Source: Candidatus Hydrogenedentota bacterium (GTDB lineage Bacteria; Hydrogenedentota; Hydrogenedentia; Hydrogenedentales; CAILVY01). Taken from it: a DNA stretch of 64,000 bases. Each line of letters opens with the position of its first letter. The stretch's first letter is position 1. The stretch covers positions 1 to 64,000 of the forward strand of contig JAKQOG010000078.1 in the NCBI GenBank assembly GCA_029565395.1. Reading direction: 5' to 3'. Shown piece after piece: positions 52,230 to 62,870 of the stretch. The notes under the pieces were generated by a model. That model saw only the letters and a list, made by a program, of their open reading frames with translations. It did not search any database and was not told where the DNA came from. A program made the translations under genes and the position numbers.

Positions 52230-55200
52230 ATGGTTGGTATAGGAACACGAAGTATCTTGCTCTTGTTGCTTGCGGTTGGCGCAAACGCGGCGGCGCCTCA
52301 GTTGGAATGGTCTTTCGAAACCCAGGGGAAAATCTACGCTTCGCCGATCATCGTTGATTTGGACAATGATGGATCACCGGAGATCATCATTGCGGCGTCG
52401 CGCGCACAAACGATCTTTTGCCTGGATGGCCGTGGCGGTCAGCGTTGGTCGTATACGCTTGATGATGGCATGAGCGACGGCTTCCAGGCTACGCCCTCGG
52501 CGGCGGATTATGACAGCGACGGGAAAAAGGAGGTTTTCTGGCTCACGCGGGGCGGCACTGCGGGATGCTTGGATGCGCAGGGCAAGCTGATCTGGCGGGT
52601 GTTCCTCAATGATCAATTCGATTACACGGCGCCGGTGCTGGCCGACCTGAATAATGATGACCGCCTGGAGATCGTATTTGGAAGTGAAAGCGGAACGTTA
52701 TACTGTCTGGACGATACCGGCGTGGTGCAGTGGCGATACCAAAGTGAAGGCAGCATTCGCGGTGTGCCCGGTGTGGCGAAGATCAACGGCGTGGGGCGCG
52801 TGTATGCAACGTTCGGCGGTGGTTTGGAGGCCTGTTTTGACGCCGAGGGCAACATTCTTTGGCAACATAAAGAGGGATTGCCACGAGGGCAGCGGTGGTC
52901 TGCCGTGGCGATAGGCGATCTGGACGCGGATGGGCGGCAGGAGTCGGTCTGCGCGACGGAGGATTTCCAGGTGATTGCGCGCGATGCGGAAACCGGTGAG
53001 GAACGCTGGCGTTTCAAGGGAAAGGGGAATATCGATCAAACGTGCAGTTTTGCGTTGGCGGATTTTGATAATTCCGGGAAATTGGATGTAGTGACGGGCG
53101 ATTCTTCCGGAAATGTGTATAGGATAGGTGAGGGACAGGTGGTGTGGAGCGCCGATGTGCGAGACAGTATTGTGCAAGGCCCCTCCATCGGCGATGTGGA
53201 TGGCGATGGCGCGCTGGAGATATTGGTGTGCTCCCGGTCGAACCGCCTGGTATGTCTTTCGCAGGACGGACAGGAACAATGGCAGTACGCCACCGAGGCC
53301 GCCCCGCTGACCACGCCTGCGCTAGGCGATGTGGATCAGGATGGGCAGATCGAGATCATTTTTACGGCAAAAGACCGGTTTGTACGGTGCCTTTCCGTGA
53401 ATGGTGAAGCGGCGCACGCCAAACTCCCATGGCCGATGCTTGCACATGATCCGCAGCTTTCCAATAATGTCACTGGAGCCGCATTCACCCCGCCGCCGCC
53501 GGCGGAATCCATATTGGACACTCCTTTATTCTCCATAGATCATTTCGCCCCGCTTCATATGGGTAACAATCGCATTCCCGTGCATTTCCGAAACAATAGT
53601 TTTCGAGGCCGCCACCTGGAAGCGGTGGTCGAGGTGAAATGTCCGGAGGGGAACGTCGTCAGCAAAACCATTTCCCATGTATGCGAACCCTATGAAACCG
53701 CAGATTCCCATTTGGAGTTGATGGTACTAATGGGCGGCGAGTATGCGCTATCCGCCCGGTTGCTGGACGTGGGCACCGGTGCGTTACTGGATACAGTTCA
53801 AGATTCCGCCACGGTGGTTCCGTTTGAGGAGGAACGCCGGGAAGCAGGGGAGCTTGAACAAACTGCGGCGGCGCTTATTCGTGAAATTCAGGATGTTTCA
53901 TTGAAACAACGCGCGGAAGCAGCTTGTCACCAGGCGCAAAACGCCTTAAACAAGGCTTTGGACGATTTTTCGGACAGCACTACTATCAAGAACAAAGTTC
54001 AATGTGTCCAAATAGCAGCAACGATGCTTAAAAATGAATTGGCGCGTTTGTATGCGATACACGCCACGCCCGTTCCTGTGTGGAATTTCGCTGTAGTGCC
54101 TGAAACCACGCTGAGAAAGGTGTTTCAGGACGAACCCTGCCTGACATCGCTTCGTGTGCCGCAGACGATTCGGATTCATCTTGCGCGGAATGAATACGAA
54201 GGCGCGCAAGTGATCGTCGTACCGCTGTGGAGCGCTTTGAAGCAGGTGATCGTGAAGCCGGGTGCATTGAAACAGGAAAATGGCCCGGGAACCATCCCAG
54301 AGGGAAATATTCACGTTCAGCGTGTGGGATATGTTCCGATTGGGCCCTCGGAATACAACTTTCGGGTAGAAAAACAGGGCCTGTATCCCGATGTGTTGTT
54401 TTCTGAAGATCCGGTGGACATACCCGCCTCACAATGCGCCCAACCCTATTTTGTGACGGTAAAAACGGAAATGGATACCCTGCCAGGCGATTATTCCGGC
54501 ACAATTGATGTAGTGGCAGGGGAAAATGCACTCAGCATTCCAATCCAGGTGCATGTGTGGGACTTTGCATTGCCGAAAGAAACCACCTTAAAAACGTCTT
54601 TTTGGATGAATGAGGGATATATTAAAGCGTTCTACAACTATCCGGATCGCGTGCCGTTCGACGTGCGCAAGAAATTTTACGATTTGCATTTGGAACACCG
54701 GATGAGTCCGATCAAGGATTTCAGCATGGACTTGCTGGAGGACTTTGAGTATCTGATGACGCACGGACAGAACTGTTTCTTCATTCCCATTCCGGACAAG
54801 ATGGAACCGGACAAAATGGAGGCCTACAAAAAGAATGTGCTGGAAACACGGGCGTTCCTGCAGGAAAAAGGCTGGGCGGACAAAGCCCTGTTTTACAGCC
54901 GCGACGAAGTGGCGGTGATGGCGCGGCATCTCATCCCGGACGTGATGGAAATGAACGCCTGGATCAAAAGCTTCCTGCCGGAATGGCCCCGGCTCGAAAC
55001 CAGCGCGCCCGAACAGGCCCTCGCAGGCGGTGTGGATATCTGGTGCCCCACCATCGACAACTTCAATCCCGCGTTTCTGAAAACGCGCATGGCGCAGGGC
55101 GACCGTCTCTGGATGTATACCGTGTGGGGCCGGCCTGGCATCATGATCGAATTCCCCGCCACGGATCACCGATTGATGTTCTGGGAGTGTTGGAAATACG

Positions 55201-55604
55201 GTGCGGAAGGTTTCCTCTATTGGGGCACCACGCATTGGGACCTTAACACGCAGGGGGAGGAACGCTGGCCCGCGCGGCCCTGGATCACCTACAACCGTCA
55301 GCCCGGCCACAACGGCTGCGGCTACATGGTGTATCCCGGACCGGACGGCACGCCGCTGCCCTCGGTCCGCATGAGCGTCGCCCGCGACGGCATCGAAGAT
55401 TTTGAGTATTTTACGCTTTTACAATCGCTACTGACATCGAAAGGCGCATTGGCGCCTGAACCGTTGCGCAAGCAAGCGGAAGAAGAATTGGCAGTGGATC
55501 CCAAGGTGGTCATGGACAACAAGCGCTTTACGGAAAATCCTGAGGATATCCTGAACGCCCGCGCACGAATTGCGGAATTAATTGAGAGATTGAAAAAACA
55601 TTAA
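52230..55604 (+). CDS. Secreted PQQ/FG-GAP propeller fused to DUF4091 (GH123-like) domain
   Basis: 1,124 aa with signal peptide (cut after ANA). Residues about 25-400 form a propeller with alternating PQQ-like and FG-GAP blades (ASPIIVDLDNDGSPEIIIAAS, SAADYDSDGKKEVFW, GDLDADGRQES, LADFDNSGKLDVVTGD, IGDVDGDGALEILV, LGDVDQDGQIEIIFTA). A helical segment (about 530-610) precedes the C-terminal DUF4091 catalytic-like TIM barrel with FLYWGTTHWDLN and RDGIEDFEYFTLL typical endings, related to GH123. Substrate likely a host- or plant-derived glycan. AAAGGAACG upstream supports the start. Confidence 0.8.
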   Translation: MVGIGTRSILLLLLAVGANAAAPQLEWSFETQGKIYASPIIVDLDNDGSPEIIIAASRAQTIFCLDGRGGQRWSYTLDDGMSDGFQATPSAADYDSDGKKEVFWLTRGGTAGCLDAQGKLIWRVFLNDQFDYTAPVLADLNNDDRLEIVFGSESGTLYCLDDTGVVQWRYQSEGSIRGVPGVAKINGVGRVYATFGGGLEACFDAEGNILWQHKEGLPRGQRWSAVAIGDLDADGRQESVCATEDFQVIARDAETGEERWRFKGKGNIDQTCSFALADFDNSGKLDVVTGDSSGNVYRIGEGQVVWSADVRDSIVQGPSIGDVDGDGALEILVCSRSNRLVCLSQDGQEQWQYATEAAPLTTPALGDVDQDGQIEIIFTAKDRFVRCLSVNGEAAHAKLPWPMLAHDPQLSNNVTGAAFTPPPPAESILDTPLFSIDHFAPLHMGNNRIPVHFRNNSFRGRHLEAVVEVKCPEGNVVSKTISHVCEPYETADSHLELMVLMGGEYALSARLLDVGTGALLDTVQDSATVVPFEEERREAGELEQTAAALIREIQDVSLKQRAEAACHQAQNALNKALDDFSDSTTIKNKVQCVQIAATMLKNELARLYAIHATPVPVWNFAVVPETTLRKVFQDEPCLTSLRVPQTIRIHLARNEYEGAQVIVVPLWSALKQVIVKPGALKQENGPGTIPEGNIHVQRVGYVPIGPSEYNFRVEKQGLYPDVLFSEDPVDIPASQCAQPYFVTVKTEMDTLPGDYSGTIDVVAGENALSIPIQVHVWDFALPKETTLKTSFWMNEGYIKAFYNYPDRVPFDVRKKFYDLHLEHRMSPIKDFSMDLLEDFEYLMTHGQNCFFIPIPDKMEPDKMEAYKKNVLETRAFLQEKGWADKALFYSRDEVAVMARHLIPDVMEMNAWIKSFLPEWPRLETSAPEQALAGGVDIWCPTIDNFNPAFLKTRMAQGDRLWMYTVWGRPGIMIEFPATDHRLMFWECWKYGAEGFLYWGTTHWDLNTQGEERWPARPWITYNRQPGHNGCGYMVYPGPDGTPLPSVRMSVARDGIEDFEYFTLLQSLLTSKGALAPEPLRKQAEEELAVDPKVVMDNKRFTENPEDILNARARIAELIERLKKH

Positions 55605-55656
55605 TTCGATTGTAGACCGACGACTACTCGTGTTCATTATCGTACTTTTGCTTGTG

Positions 55657-55768
55657 TGGGAGGGCGAGGCTCCTGCCGAGCCGTACAACAAGATCTGGAA
55701 AATCACAAATCCATATGTCGAATAAGGTATATTTGATTCAACGGCTCGGCAGGAGCCTCGCCCTCCCA
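55657..55768. repeat. REP-like palindromic element (28-bp perfect inverted repeat)
   Basis: TGGGAGGGCGAGGCTCCTGC... (55657-55684) and its exact reverse complement (55741-55768), separated by 56 bp. The two arms translate as GRGSCRA and GSAGASPS, peptides I recall from spurious ORFs at a REP-like repeat common in PVC and related genomes. This is therefore probably one copy of a dispersed family, possibly mobilised by a RAYT-type transposase outside the window. Confidence 0.75.
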
Positions 55769-55831
55769 ATGGTGTTTTTTTAAGATACTGTCAGAGACAC
55801 GTGAAGACCTGTAGCAAAAGGAATTGTTGGC

Positions 55832-58800
55832 ATGTCGTATACACATCAAAGCATTGTGTTTGTTCTTATGATGTTCTCCCTCTCCGCGCGGGCGAATGTG
55901 GAGATCATCACGGAAAAGTACTCTGCGGAATTTCAGTGGGGGGTCCTCTGTACATTGTCGGATGCAGGCGGCAGTCTGTTTGTTTCTCCCGCGAAGGAAT
56001 GCAAGGGGGGTGGCCTGCATCGGGTGGGGGCGGATCATTGGGCGCAGAACAGCGCGGCGATGACAAATGGGGAACGCCTGACCAATTTAAGCGACTTGGA
56101 GGGGGCGCATATGGAGAATCAATACCTACCGGACAAGGCCAGCGGCGAACTGATCATCACGCAGCGGGCGGAATCGCTGCAGAAAGGGGTATGGGGCGTC
56201 GAGTGGTCCATTGAATACATTCCATTGGACATGAACGTGATCATTCCGGCGCATTCCGGCACGAAACTCACACGCCGCACGCCGGGTTCCAATCAGTACT
56301 TCGATTATCCGATGAGTTGGGAAGCGCAGTTTGTTCTTGTGGAAGGGAAGAACCGCGGTTTTTATGTATGGGCGGAGGATGCACAGGGCGTTTTTAAGCG
56401 TTTGACTGTTGAACGGCGCGCGGAAGGTTGGCGGTTAGGGTTCATTACGATGCCGCTGGCTCCATTTGAGGAGCGCAGCGGCTGCGAGTCGGTAAAGTGG
56501 CATCTGGGGGTATATGAAGGCGATTGGCGATGGCCCGTGAAACGATATCGCGATTGGATGGTGGAAGCATTCCAGCCCACGCCGCGCGAACAACAAAATC
56601 CCACATGGGTGCACGATATTCGGGCGTGCATTATCATGGGTTTGGATGTGGATATATTGAATGCCCTCTCTACGCGGCTGGAACCCCAACAAACCGTGCT
56701 CTATATACCAGGATGGCGCGCAGAGGGGTATGACCGGGATTATCCCACGTATGACAAGGCGCTCGATCCGTTGGTTCCCTTCATTCAGCGTGCGCATGAA
56801 CTCGGTTTCCGCGTGATGCTGCATGTGAATTATTTCGGCTGCGATCCGCTCAATCCTGCGTATGCCGGCTTTGAGAAATATCAGGTGCGCAGTCCGTGGG
56901 GCAATCATGACAAGGAGTGGTGGTTGTGGACCCGCGCCGATCCGATTATTAAATTTGCTTATATCAATCCCGCGTGCAAGGCATGGCGCGAATTGTTCAC
57001 CGGGCGGATGAAGACCTTGTGCGAAACCTTCCAAGTAGATGCGCTCCATCTCGATCAGACCTTGTGCAATTATAACGATTACAATGGGCGGATCGATGGC
57101 ATGACCATGATGGAGGGGAACATCGCGCTGCACCGCGAATTGCGCGAAGCGCTCCCGCACGTGGCGCTGAGCGGCGAAGGGCTCAACGAAATCACGTACC
57201 GTCATGAAGCCTTTGCGCAACGGCATGCGATGGGCATCAACCATCCCGATGGCACCTTTGACCGGCAAACGCTGAGGATGGCGCATCCTGTGAGTTCCTA
57301 TCTATTCCGGCCTTTCACCACGATCTACGGTTATCTCGGTATTGCGCCGCCTACGGACGCGCAACTCTACGCGGCGTGGTGGGAATCCTATCGCTATTGG
57401 GGGGTAATCCCGACATTAAAACCCGCACTGTCTGAAATCTTGAATCCTTCCCCTTTCACGCAACAATTCTTTGATGAAGCGGGATTCTGGCAGCGGGAGC
57501 AAGTATCCGTTGCGGTGGACGCCGCATGGCCGGAAAATGTTGCCTTTCCACTGATAACCGCAACCGGTGATTCTGCGGCGTACACGGTAAATCGGTGTTT
57601 GATGTGGGAGGATCGCGAAGTCAGCCGGACGATCAGTGATGAGAGTCATATCACTCTTCCTGGAACCATCCCCGGCTGGCGCGCTTTCAACGATCATGAA
57701 ATCATCGGCCTTGAGCCGGAGTGCTGGTATCCCTATTTCGCGGCTCCGCGCACGATGGATGGATTACACCTCACACAATTGCCGGATGGATTCACCGTGG
57801 GGGCCGTAGTGGATCAGCCGGACCTGCGGTGGGTCCAACTCAACCCCAGCAGCACGGCGATGATTCCGCTGGCGCCCAAAATTGCAGACGCCCGGTGCGC
57901 ATCCTGTCCGTTCGAGGGGGATGTGCGTGAAACACATGGCGAGTTGCACGATCCCGATGGCGCTTTATTCTATGGAACGGGCGACGCCATCTTTGCGCAT
58001 CCGCCGTATCAGAACGGGCGAATCGGCGTTGCCCGCGCGCGCATTGCGCTGCGTCTGCCCAATACCGCGCAACGCTTTGTCAGTGAGGTTGCGATGGACA
58101 CCGGTGCGGTCGGCGAAGGGCGCACCGATGGCGTTCTCTATGGCGCGCGCATTTTAGCGGATGGAAAAGAGTCCTCCGCGGAACTGCTTCAGGCCACCAG
58201 CGATCACAAAGAGCTTGCCTTGGATTTGCGATCGTTTGCGGGGAAAGAGGCGGTGCTGGAATTGAGCGTGCATCCCGGTCCGGCGCACAGTCCAAACTAT
58301 GACTGGGCGCGCTGGTATTCCCCGCGTATCGAATGTGACAAACATATCCAAGCGGAAGTGGAATTGGCGGGTATTCTTAATACGAGGCTCGCTTTGTCCG
58401 GAAAACAGGAAACCACTTTGGCGCCCGATGCCGATGCTCTTTCCTTTATCATGAACTGCCCCGGAACGGTCTACCTTCTTCTGGAACCCCCTTCGCCAAT
58501 CACACTCCCATATTCCTTAAAAGCCGCGCAATCGCATACCGCTTTCCTGAGCGATGCAGGAACCACCTTGGAAAATCCCCCGCATGCCTGTGTGGCGGAT
58601 CAATCCAGCACCGTAGACGGCATCACGCGCGAAGGGATCTTTATGCATCCCCCGGATCATGGCCGGACCGTGGCGAATTTCGCTATGCAATTGCCTGATG
58701 CTCCGACGGAATTTCATGCGTTTGTGGGCATCCGTGACACCTCGAAATCGGACAGCGTGCTGTTCCTCGTTGAGGCCAACGGCGAAGAACTCCACCGGCA

Positions 58801-58951
58801 ACTGGTTCTCCCCGGCGCATGGCACGAACTCATTTGTGATCTAAGCCCTTGGGCCGGAAAACCCCTCGTGCTCTCCCTTGTCACGGATTCAAACGGCCCC
58901 TTTGCCTGCGACTGGGCCCATTGGGGCGAACCCACCGTGCGGGAAAAATAA
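55832..58951 (+). CDS. Large secreted DUF6259-like glycoside hydrolase
   Basis: 1,039 aa, signal peptide cut after SARA. A beta-sandwich N-terminal part leads into a TIM-barrel-like core: VDALHLDQTLCNYNDYNGRIDG, ALSGEGLNEITY and AAWWESYRYWGVIPTLKPAL. Asp in LHLDQT and Glu in SGEGLNE are good candidates for the catalytic pair. The family resembles DUF6259 proteins of polysaccharide-degrading bacteria. Two C-terminal NPCBM-like beta-sandwich modules follow (IALRLPNTAQRFVSEVAMDTGA, FAMQLPDAPTEFHAFVGIRDT), usual in carbohydrate-active enzymes. AAGGA is 9-10 nt upstream of the ATG. Confidence 0.65.
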   Translation: MSYTHQSIVFVLMMFSLSARANVEIITEKYSAEFQWGVLCTLSDAGGSLFVSPAKECKGGGLHRVGADHWAQNSAAMTNGERLTNLSDLEGAHMENQYLPDKASGELIITQRAESLQKGVWGVEWSIEYIPLDMNVIIPAHSGTKLTRRTPGSNQYFDYPMSWEAQFVLVEGKNRGFYVWAEDAQGVFKRLTVERRAEGWRLGFITMPLAPFEERSGCESVKWHLGVYEGDWRWPVKRYRDWMVEAFQPTPREQQNPTWVHDIRACIIMGLDVDILNALSTRLEPQQTVLYIPGWRAEGYDRDYPTYDKALDPLVPFIQRAHELGFRVMLHVNYFGCDPLNPAYAGFEKYQVRSPWGNHDKEWWLWTRADPIIKFAYINPACKAWRELFTGRMKTLCETFQVDALHLDQTLCNYNDYNGRIDGMTMMEGNIALHRELREALPHVALSGEGLNEITYRHEAFAQRHAMGINHPDGTFDRQTLRMAHPVSSYLFRPFTTIYGYLGIAPPTDAQLYAAWWESYRYWGVIPTLKPALSEILNPSPFTQQFFDEAGFWQREQVSVAVDAAWPENVAFPLITATGDSAAYTVNRCLMWEDREVSRTISDESHITLPGTIPGWRAFNDHEIIGLEPECWYPYFAAPRTMDGLHLTQLPDGFTVGAVVDQPDLRWVQLNPSSTAMIPLAPKIADARCASCPFEGDVRETHGELHDPDGALFYGTGDAIFAHPPYQNGRIGVARARIALRLPNTAQRFVSEVAMDTGAVGEGRTDGVLYGARILADGKESSAELLQATSDHKELALDLRSFAGKEAVLELSVHPGPAHSPNYDWARWYSPRIECDKHIQAEVELAGILNTRLALSGKQETTLAPDADALSFIMNCPGTVYLLLEPPSPITLPYSLKAAQSHTAFLSDAGTTLENPPHACVADQSSTVDGITREGIFMHPPDHGRTVANFAMQLPDAPTEFHAFVGIRDTSKSDSVLFLVEANGEELHRQLVLPGAWHELICDLSPWAGKPLVLSLVTDSNGPFACDWAHWGEPTVREK

Positions 58952-59123
58952 TTGGAAAGGCCACAATAAAATGTCCCCTGCCATTATCAGGGCTGACGTT
59001 CGCCCTATACGCGCTTGAAATACACGTATCGCTCTACTATACTTATCCTGTGCCTGAGTTCATGGTGCGTGAACAAATCAGGTTGAGAGCGTGCGAAGTT
59101 TAATAAGAAAAGAGGGTGAGAGC

Positions 59124-60308
59124 ATGTCTCAAAAAAAGAAACCGGGCAAAGTCAAGGCCTGCCTGAAAAGAGCGAAAAGGGTGGTAAAGAAACGTTCCAT
59201 TTTTGATTTCCGCGCCCTTGTTACCGCAATCCGGCAAGCCGATGAGCAATTGGTTGCACAGGCAAGTAAAGCTGTTAACATGTGCCTAACCTTGCGCAAC
59301 TGGGCTATTGGTCTCTATATTTATGAATATGAACAAAACGGCTCGGATCGCGCAAAGTATGGCCAACAGCTATTGGAGATACTTGCTGAACGGTTAAATA
59401 AATGCGGTTTGCCACGCGTTGAAGCGCGTGAACTCCGGCGCTACCGCCAATTTTATGCGACCTATCCACAGATTCGGGAGTCACTGACTCCCGAATTGCA
59501 TTACAGGCTATTTGGCAAAGCGTTAAAAGCCTGCGATAGGATTCGGGAGTCGCCGACTCCCAAATTGACGTTCGATGGAAAAGCCCTTGTTAACAGACTT
59601 TCTTTTACACACTTTGTTGAACTTGTTGCGATAGAGGACACATCGAAACGCTTCTTCTACGAATCAGAGTGCATACGCGGCAATTGGTCCGTGCGCGAAC
59701 TAAAGCGCCAAATTGGAAGTCTGTATTATGAACGCTCCGCGCTCTCCACTAACAAGAAAGCACTGGTTAAACGTTCTCACACCACTGCACAACGAGTGGA
59801 CTCGCGCCTTACCATTCGCGATCCCTACGTGTTCGAGTTTCTTGGCCTTAAGTCAAAAGAAGTTATGTGCGAATCCAGCCTGCAAGATGCTCTTTTGGCG
59901 CGACTCCAGGATTTCATATTGGAACTGGGAAAAGGTTTCTGTTTTGAGGGACGGCAAAAGCGCATTCTCATAGGGGATGAGTATTTTTTTGTGGACTTGG
60001 TTTTCTATCACCGCATCCTTAAGTGCCATGTATTGTTTGAACTCAAGATAGATGGCTTTTCCCACGAATACCTTGGTCAGCTTAATACCTATGTAAACTG
60101 GTTTCGAAAAAATGAAATGGACGCTAAAGATAATCCGCCTATAGGCATTCTTTTGTGCACTCACAAGAATGACGCCCTCATCGAGTATGCCCTCGGCGGG
60201 CTCAATAACAAAATATTCGTGTCGCGATATAAGCTTCAGTTGCCCAAACCGAAGGAAATCCAACGATTTATTCAGCGTCAAATTGAACTGCACGACACCA
60301 CACAATGA
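59124..60308 (+). CDS. DUF1016 (YhcG-like) PD-(D/E)XK nuclease
   Basis: 394 aa from ATG 59124 (GAGGGTGAG just upstream); the track start at 59091 is less likely. The N-terminal part has a helical wHTH-like domain (LVTAIRQADEQLVAQASKAVN ... LRNWAIGLYIYEYEQNG), then the C-terminal PD-(D/E)XK core RILIGDEYFFVDLVFYH ... HVLFELKIDGFSHEYLGQLNTYVNWF with acidic Asp, Glu and Lys of the active site. DUF1016/YhcG proteins are found near toxin-antitoxin or restriction loci and in defence islands, some with DNA-repair association. Single gene between glycosidase genes. A basic N-terminal tail (SQKKKPGKVKACLKRAKR) is extra. Confidence 0.85.
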   Translation: MSQKKKPGKVKACLKRAKRVVKKRSIFDFRALVTAIRQADEQLVAQASKAVNMCLTLRNWAIGLYIYEYEQNGSDRAKYGQQLLEILAERLNKCGLPRVEARELRRYRQFYATYPQIRESLTPELHYRLFGKALKACDRIRESPTPKLTFDGKALVNRLSFTHFVELVAIEDTSKRFFYESECIRGNWSVRELKRQIGSLYYERSALSTNKKALVKRSHTTAQRVDSRLTIRDPYVFEFLGLKSKEVMCESSLQDALLARLQDFILELGKGFCFEGRQKRILIGDEYFFVDLVFYHRILKCHVLFELKIDGFSHEYLGQLNTYVNWFRKNEMDAKDNPPIGILLCTHKNDALIEYALGGLNNKIFVSRYKLQLPKPKEIQRFIQRQIELHDTTQ

Positions 60309-60362
60309 TAAAAATGCAGTTTTATTTGGGTACACCACGCAAATCTGAACGCTCTGTCTTTC

Positions 60363-62813
60363 TCACCGCACTTTCTTGTAGATTAGGATTTTTGCCTTGG
60401 GGAGTTCTTCCATGGCGATGGTGAGGCCGGGTTTCATGAGCTCCGCGCCGGAGAGTTCTTTGAGGGTGTTGGTATCGATGTCGAGGATGGAATAGCGCGC
60501 GTCGGGTTCGAGATCGCGCAGGCAGAAGCGGGCGGATTCGTAGGGGCTTTCGAAGCGGCGGTACACCTGGACCACGCCCTCGCCGAGGTCGGGCCGGTCG
60601 AATTGCCAGGCCATCCAGACGTCGTTGGCTTGGGTGTACGGCGTGAGCGGATGGAAGTCGCCGAGGAAATAGGGAGCGATGCGCCGCCATTCGCCGGTGA
60701 GCCGCCGCCAGCGCGCGAAGTCGAACGTGGTAATGTCTTTGGCATCCGGGCCGAAACTGAACTCCGCGACCATGCTGCTGCGCACCCAGTACTCGTCTCT
60801 TTCATAAATAACACCGGTGCCGTGATAGGGTATCCAGAGGGAGAGGCCATAGGTGAGGTTTTGCTGGCCTTCCGGCGCGTTGTACCAATCGCTGCGCAGG
60901 AGCGGCACGGCGCGCCGGAGCGTTTCGAGGTCATTGCGGCGTCCGCCGGAAGCACACGAATCGATCATGCGTGTGGGAACCCTGCGCTGCAATTCGTCCC
61001 AGTAGGCAAAATATCCTTCTACATGGCGGATCTCGGTAATACCCTGGCGATCTTCCGTGTCCGCCTGACGCCAGAAGTTCAGCGGATCCATATTAAAATC
61101 CTGGCGGTAGTCTTCGATGCCTTGGTCCTTGAGCAGTTGGTCGATGTGATTGGTGAGCCATTCGCGGCATTCGGGATCGCCGAGTTTCAGCAATCCGCCG
61201 TTTTTCCCGCCATGCACCCATTCCGGATGGTTTTCAGTGATCCAGGTGTCCGGATGCACGCGCTCCGGTTCGAACCATACCATCGTTTTGCGGCCGTTGG
61301 CGCGCACATAATCGCTCAATTCACGGATGCCCTTCGGAAAGCGGACGGGGTCCACTTCCCATGTGCCGGTTTTCGGCCAGCCTACGCCATCGCATGGATA
61401 CCACCCTGCATCCTGCCACCAGCAATCGAACTGGACTCCTTCTTCGATGTGCCTGCGGATGAAATAAAGTTCCTTATCCGCCACGGTCATCAGTGCCGGA
61501 TAATAATTGCCGTTGCAGAGCGAAAGTTGCGGTTTAAGGGGGTGTCCGCCGGGTTTGTAGTAATTGTGTGCGAACATCCAGCGCCGCCAAACATTCTGCG
61601 CGCGCAGCCAATCGCCCTTGTAAAATTGGAGCACGATCATCGGCGTGCGGACCTCCTCGCCGGGGTGCAATAGGAAGTGGGTGAGTTCCTGGCCCGCGCG
61701 CAACTGCAGGCCGTTCGCGGTATCGCGGGTGAATGCCGTGCTCCATTGACCCGGCCAGCTCACCACGAAAATCACGCCTTCGCCGGGCCATTCTATATTG
61801 AAATAGGGGAACGAGACCTGCGTGGGGCGGCCGCCGGTGTTTGCGATGCGCTTTTCCGAACCGGGCGCCAATGCTTCCACATGCGGCGCATAGCTCTCCG
61901 GCGTGCAATTGTCGCCGTCGATATAATGCACGTTAAACTCGCCGTCCGCGCTGCGTTCGATGCGAGTGTCAATCGCCTGGATATTCTCGATGATGGGTGT
62001 GTCCGCGGTGCTGGTATTCTTGAAAAAGAGTGTCCACTCAACCGTTGGAAAATCGCGGTACTCGATGCCCGCGCACCGCACCTGCAATCCCGTTGCGGAA
62101 TCCGTATATGTGACACTATGTTCGACCCGCTGATCATCCAGATTCTTCGAGGAGTGTTCGCGTTTCCAAGAAGCGAGAAATTCCTGGGATGGTTTTCCGC
62201 CGTATACGAAGGAGAAAAAGGGATCCGTGGTGAAGGCATGCTGTTCCATGCCGGACAACGGCAATTCCGCCAGCCATACCACCGTGCCGTCCTCCAATGT
62301 CACGCGGGCATCTGCCCAATCGGACTGATCACAGGAAATGCCGTCGCCCCCGTCTTCCACGGCAAGCTCAAATTGCGTGGCGCCTTTAAGGTCAACGGAA
62401 ACCGTCACGCCAGGCATGCCTTCCCGCATCAATGGTGAACGCCATGCCTCGCGTTCGCCCACGCGCGCCACAAACACTACGCTGCCTTGTCCGCCGCTGG
62501 TTTGGTCATTTGAGTCTACCCCCGCGATGGCGTCAAAGGTTTTTCCCGGTCCCGGCAATACGATGGTCATCTTGCTGGGTGCGTGACAATAGAATCCGCG
62601 TGTGTACGATTTGTCCACGATCTGCATGGGTTTTTCACCCCGTGCATTGCATTGGACCGGCCCGTGGTTCTGGAGCACCTCGATATGCGGTGTCACAATG
62701 GGGGCTTCCACCGATTGTTCAAACTTCGCTACCGCCCAACGGTGCGCGGTGTCCACTTCGCCGGGCGCAGGCATTACGGCCAATACACTTACCATCACAA
62801 GAAATGTAGTCAT
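60363..62813 (-). CDS. Secreted NPCBM-GH36 alpha-galactosidase-like enzyme
   Basis: 816 aa, signal peptide then an N-terminal NPCBM domain (YTRGFYCHAPSKMTIVLPG ... AIAGVDSNDQT), a beta-sandwich and a GH36/GH27 type TIM barrel: FDCWWQDAGWYPCDGVGWPK, TMVWFEPERV, YRQDFNMDPLNFW with the likely nucleophile Asp in the RQD(F)N motif, and LLRSDWYNAPEGQQ with the acid/base Asp. A C-terminal beta domain ends the protein. Acts on alpha-galactosides such as raffinose or galactomannan side chains, or on another alpha-linked sugar; a definite substrate is not predictable. GGAGG is 8 nt before the ATG. Confidence 0.82.
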   Translation of the reverse strand: MTTFLVMVSVLAVMPAPGEVDTAHRWAVAKFEQSVEAPIVTPHIEVLQNHGPVQCNARGEKPMQIVDKSYTRGFYCHAPSKMTIVLPGPGKTFDAIAGVDSNDQTSGGQGSVVFVARVGEREAWRSPLMREGMPGVTVSVDLKGATQFELAVEDGGDGISCDQSDWADARVTLEDGTVVWLAELPLSGMEQHAFTTDPFFSFVYGGKPSQEFLASWKREHSSKNLDDQRVEHSVTYTDSATGLQVRCAGIEYRDFPTVEWTLFFKNTSTADTPIIENIQAIDTRIERSADGEFNVHYIDGDNCTPESYAPHVEALAPGSEKRIANTGGRPTQVSFPYFNIEWPGEGVIFVVSWPGQWSTAFTRDTANGLQLRAGQELTHFLLHPGEEVRTPMIVLQFYKGDWLRAQNVWRRWMFAHNYYKPGGHPLKPQLSLCNGNYYPALMTVADKELYFIRRHIEEGVQFDCWWQDAGWYPCDGVGWPKTGTWEVDPVRFPKGIRELSDYVRANGRKTMVWFEPERVHPDTWITENHPEWVHGGKNGGLLKLGDPECREWLTNHIDQLLKDQGIEDYRQDFNMDPLNFWRQADTEDRQGITEIRHVEGYFAYWDELQRRVPTRMIDSCASGGRRNDLETLRRAVPLLRSDWYNAPEGQQNLTYGLSLWIPYHGTGVIYERDEYWVRSSMVAEFSFGPDAKDITTFDFARWRRLTGEWRRIAPYFLGDFHPLTPYTQANDVWMAWQFDRPDLGEGVVQVYRRFESPYESARFCLRDLEPDARYSILDIDTNTLKELSGAELMKPGLTIAMEELPKAKILIYKKVR

Positions 62814-62870
62814 AGCGGGTCCTCCAAAAACAATTGATGTTGCGGTATCTAATTCTTCATATGAAAGAGG

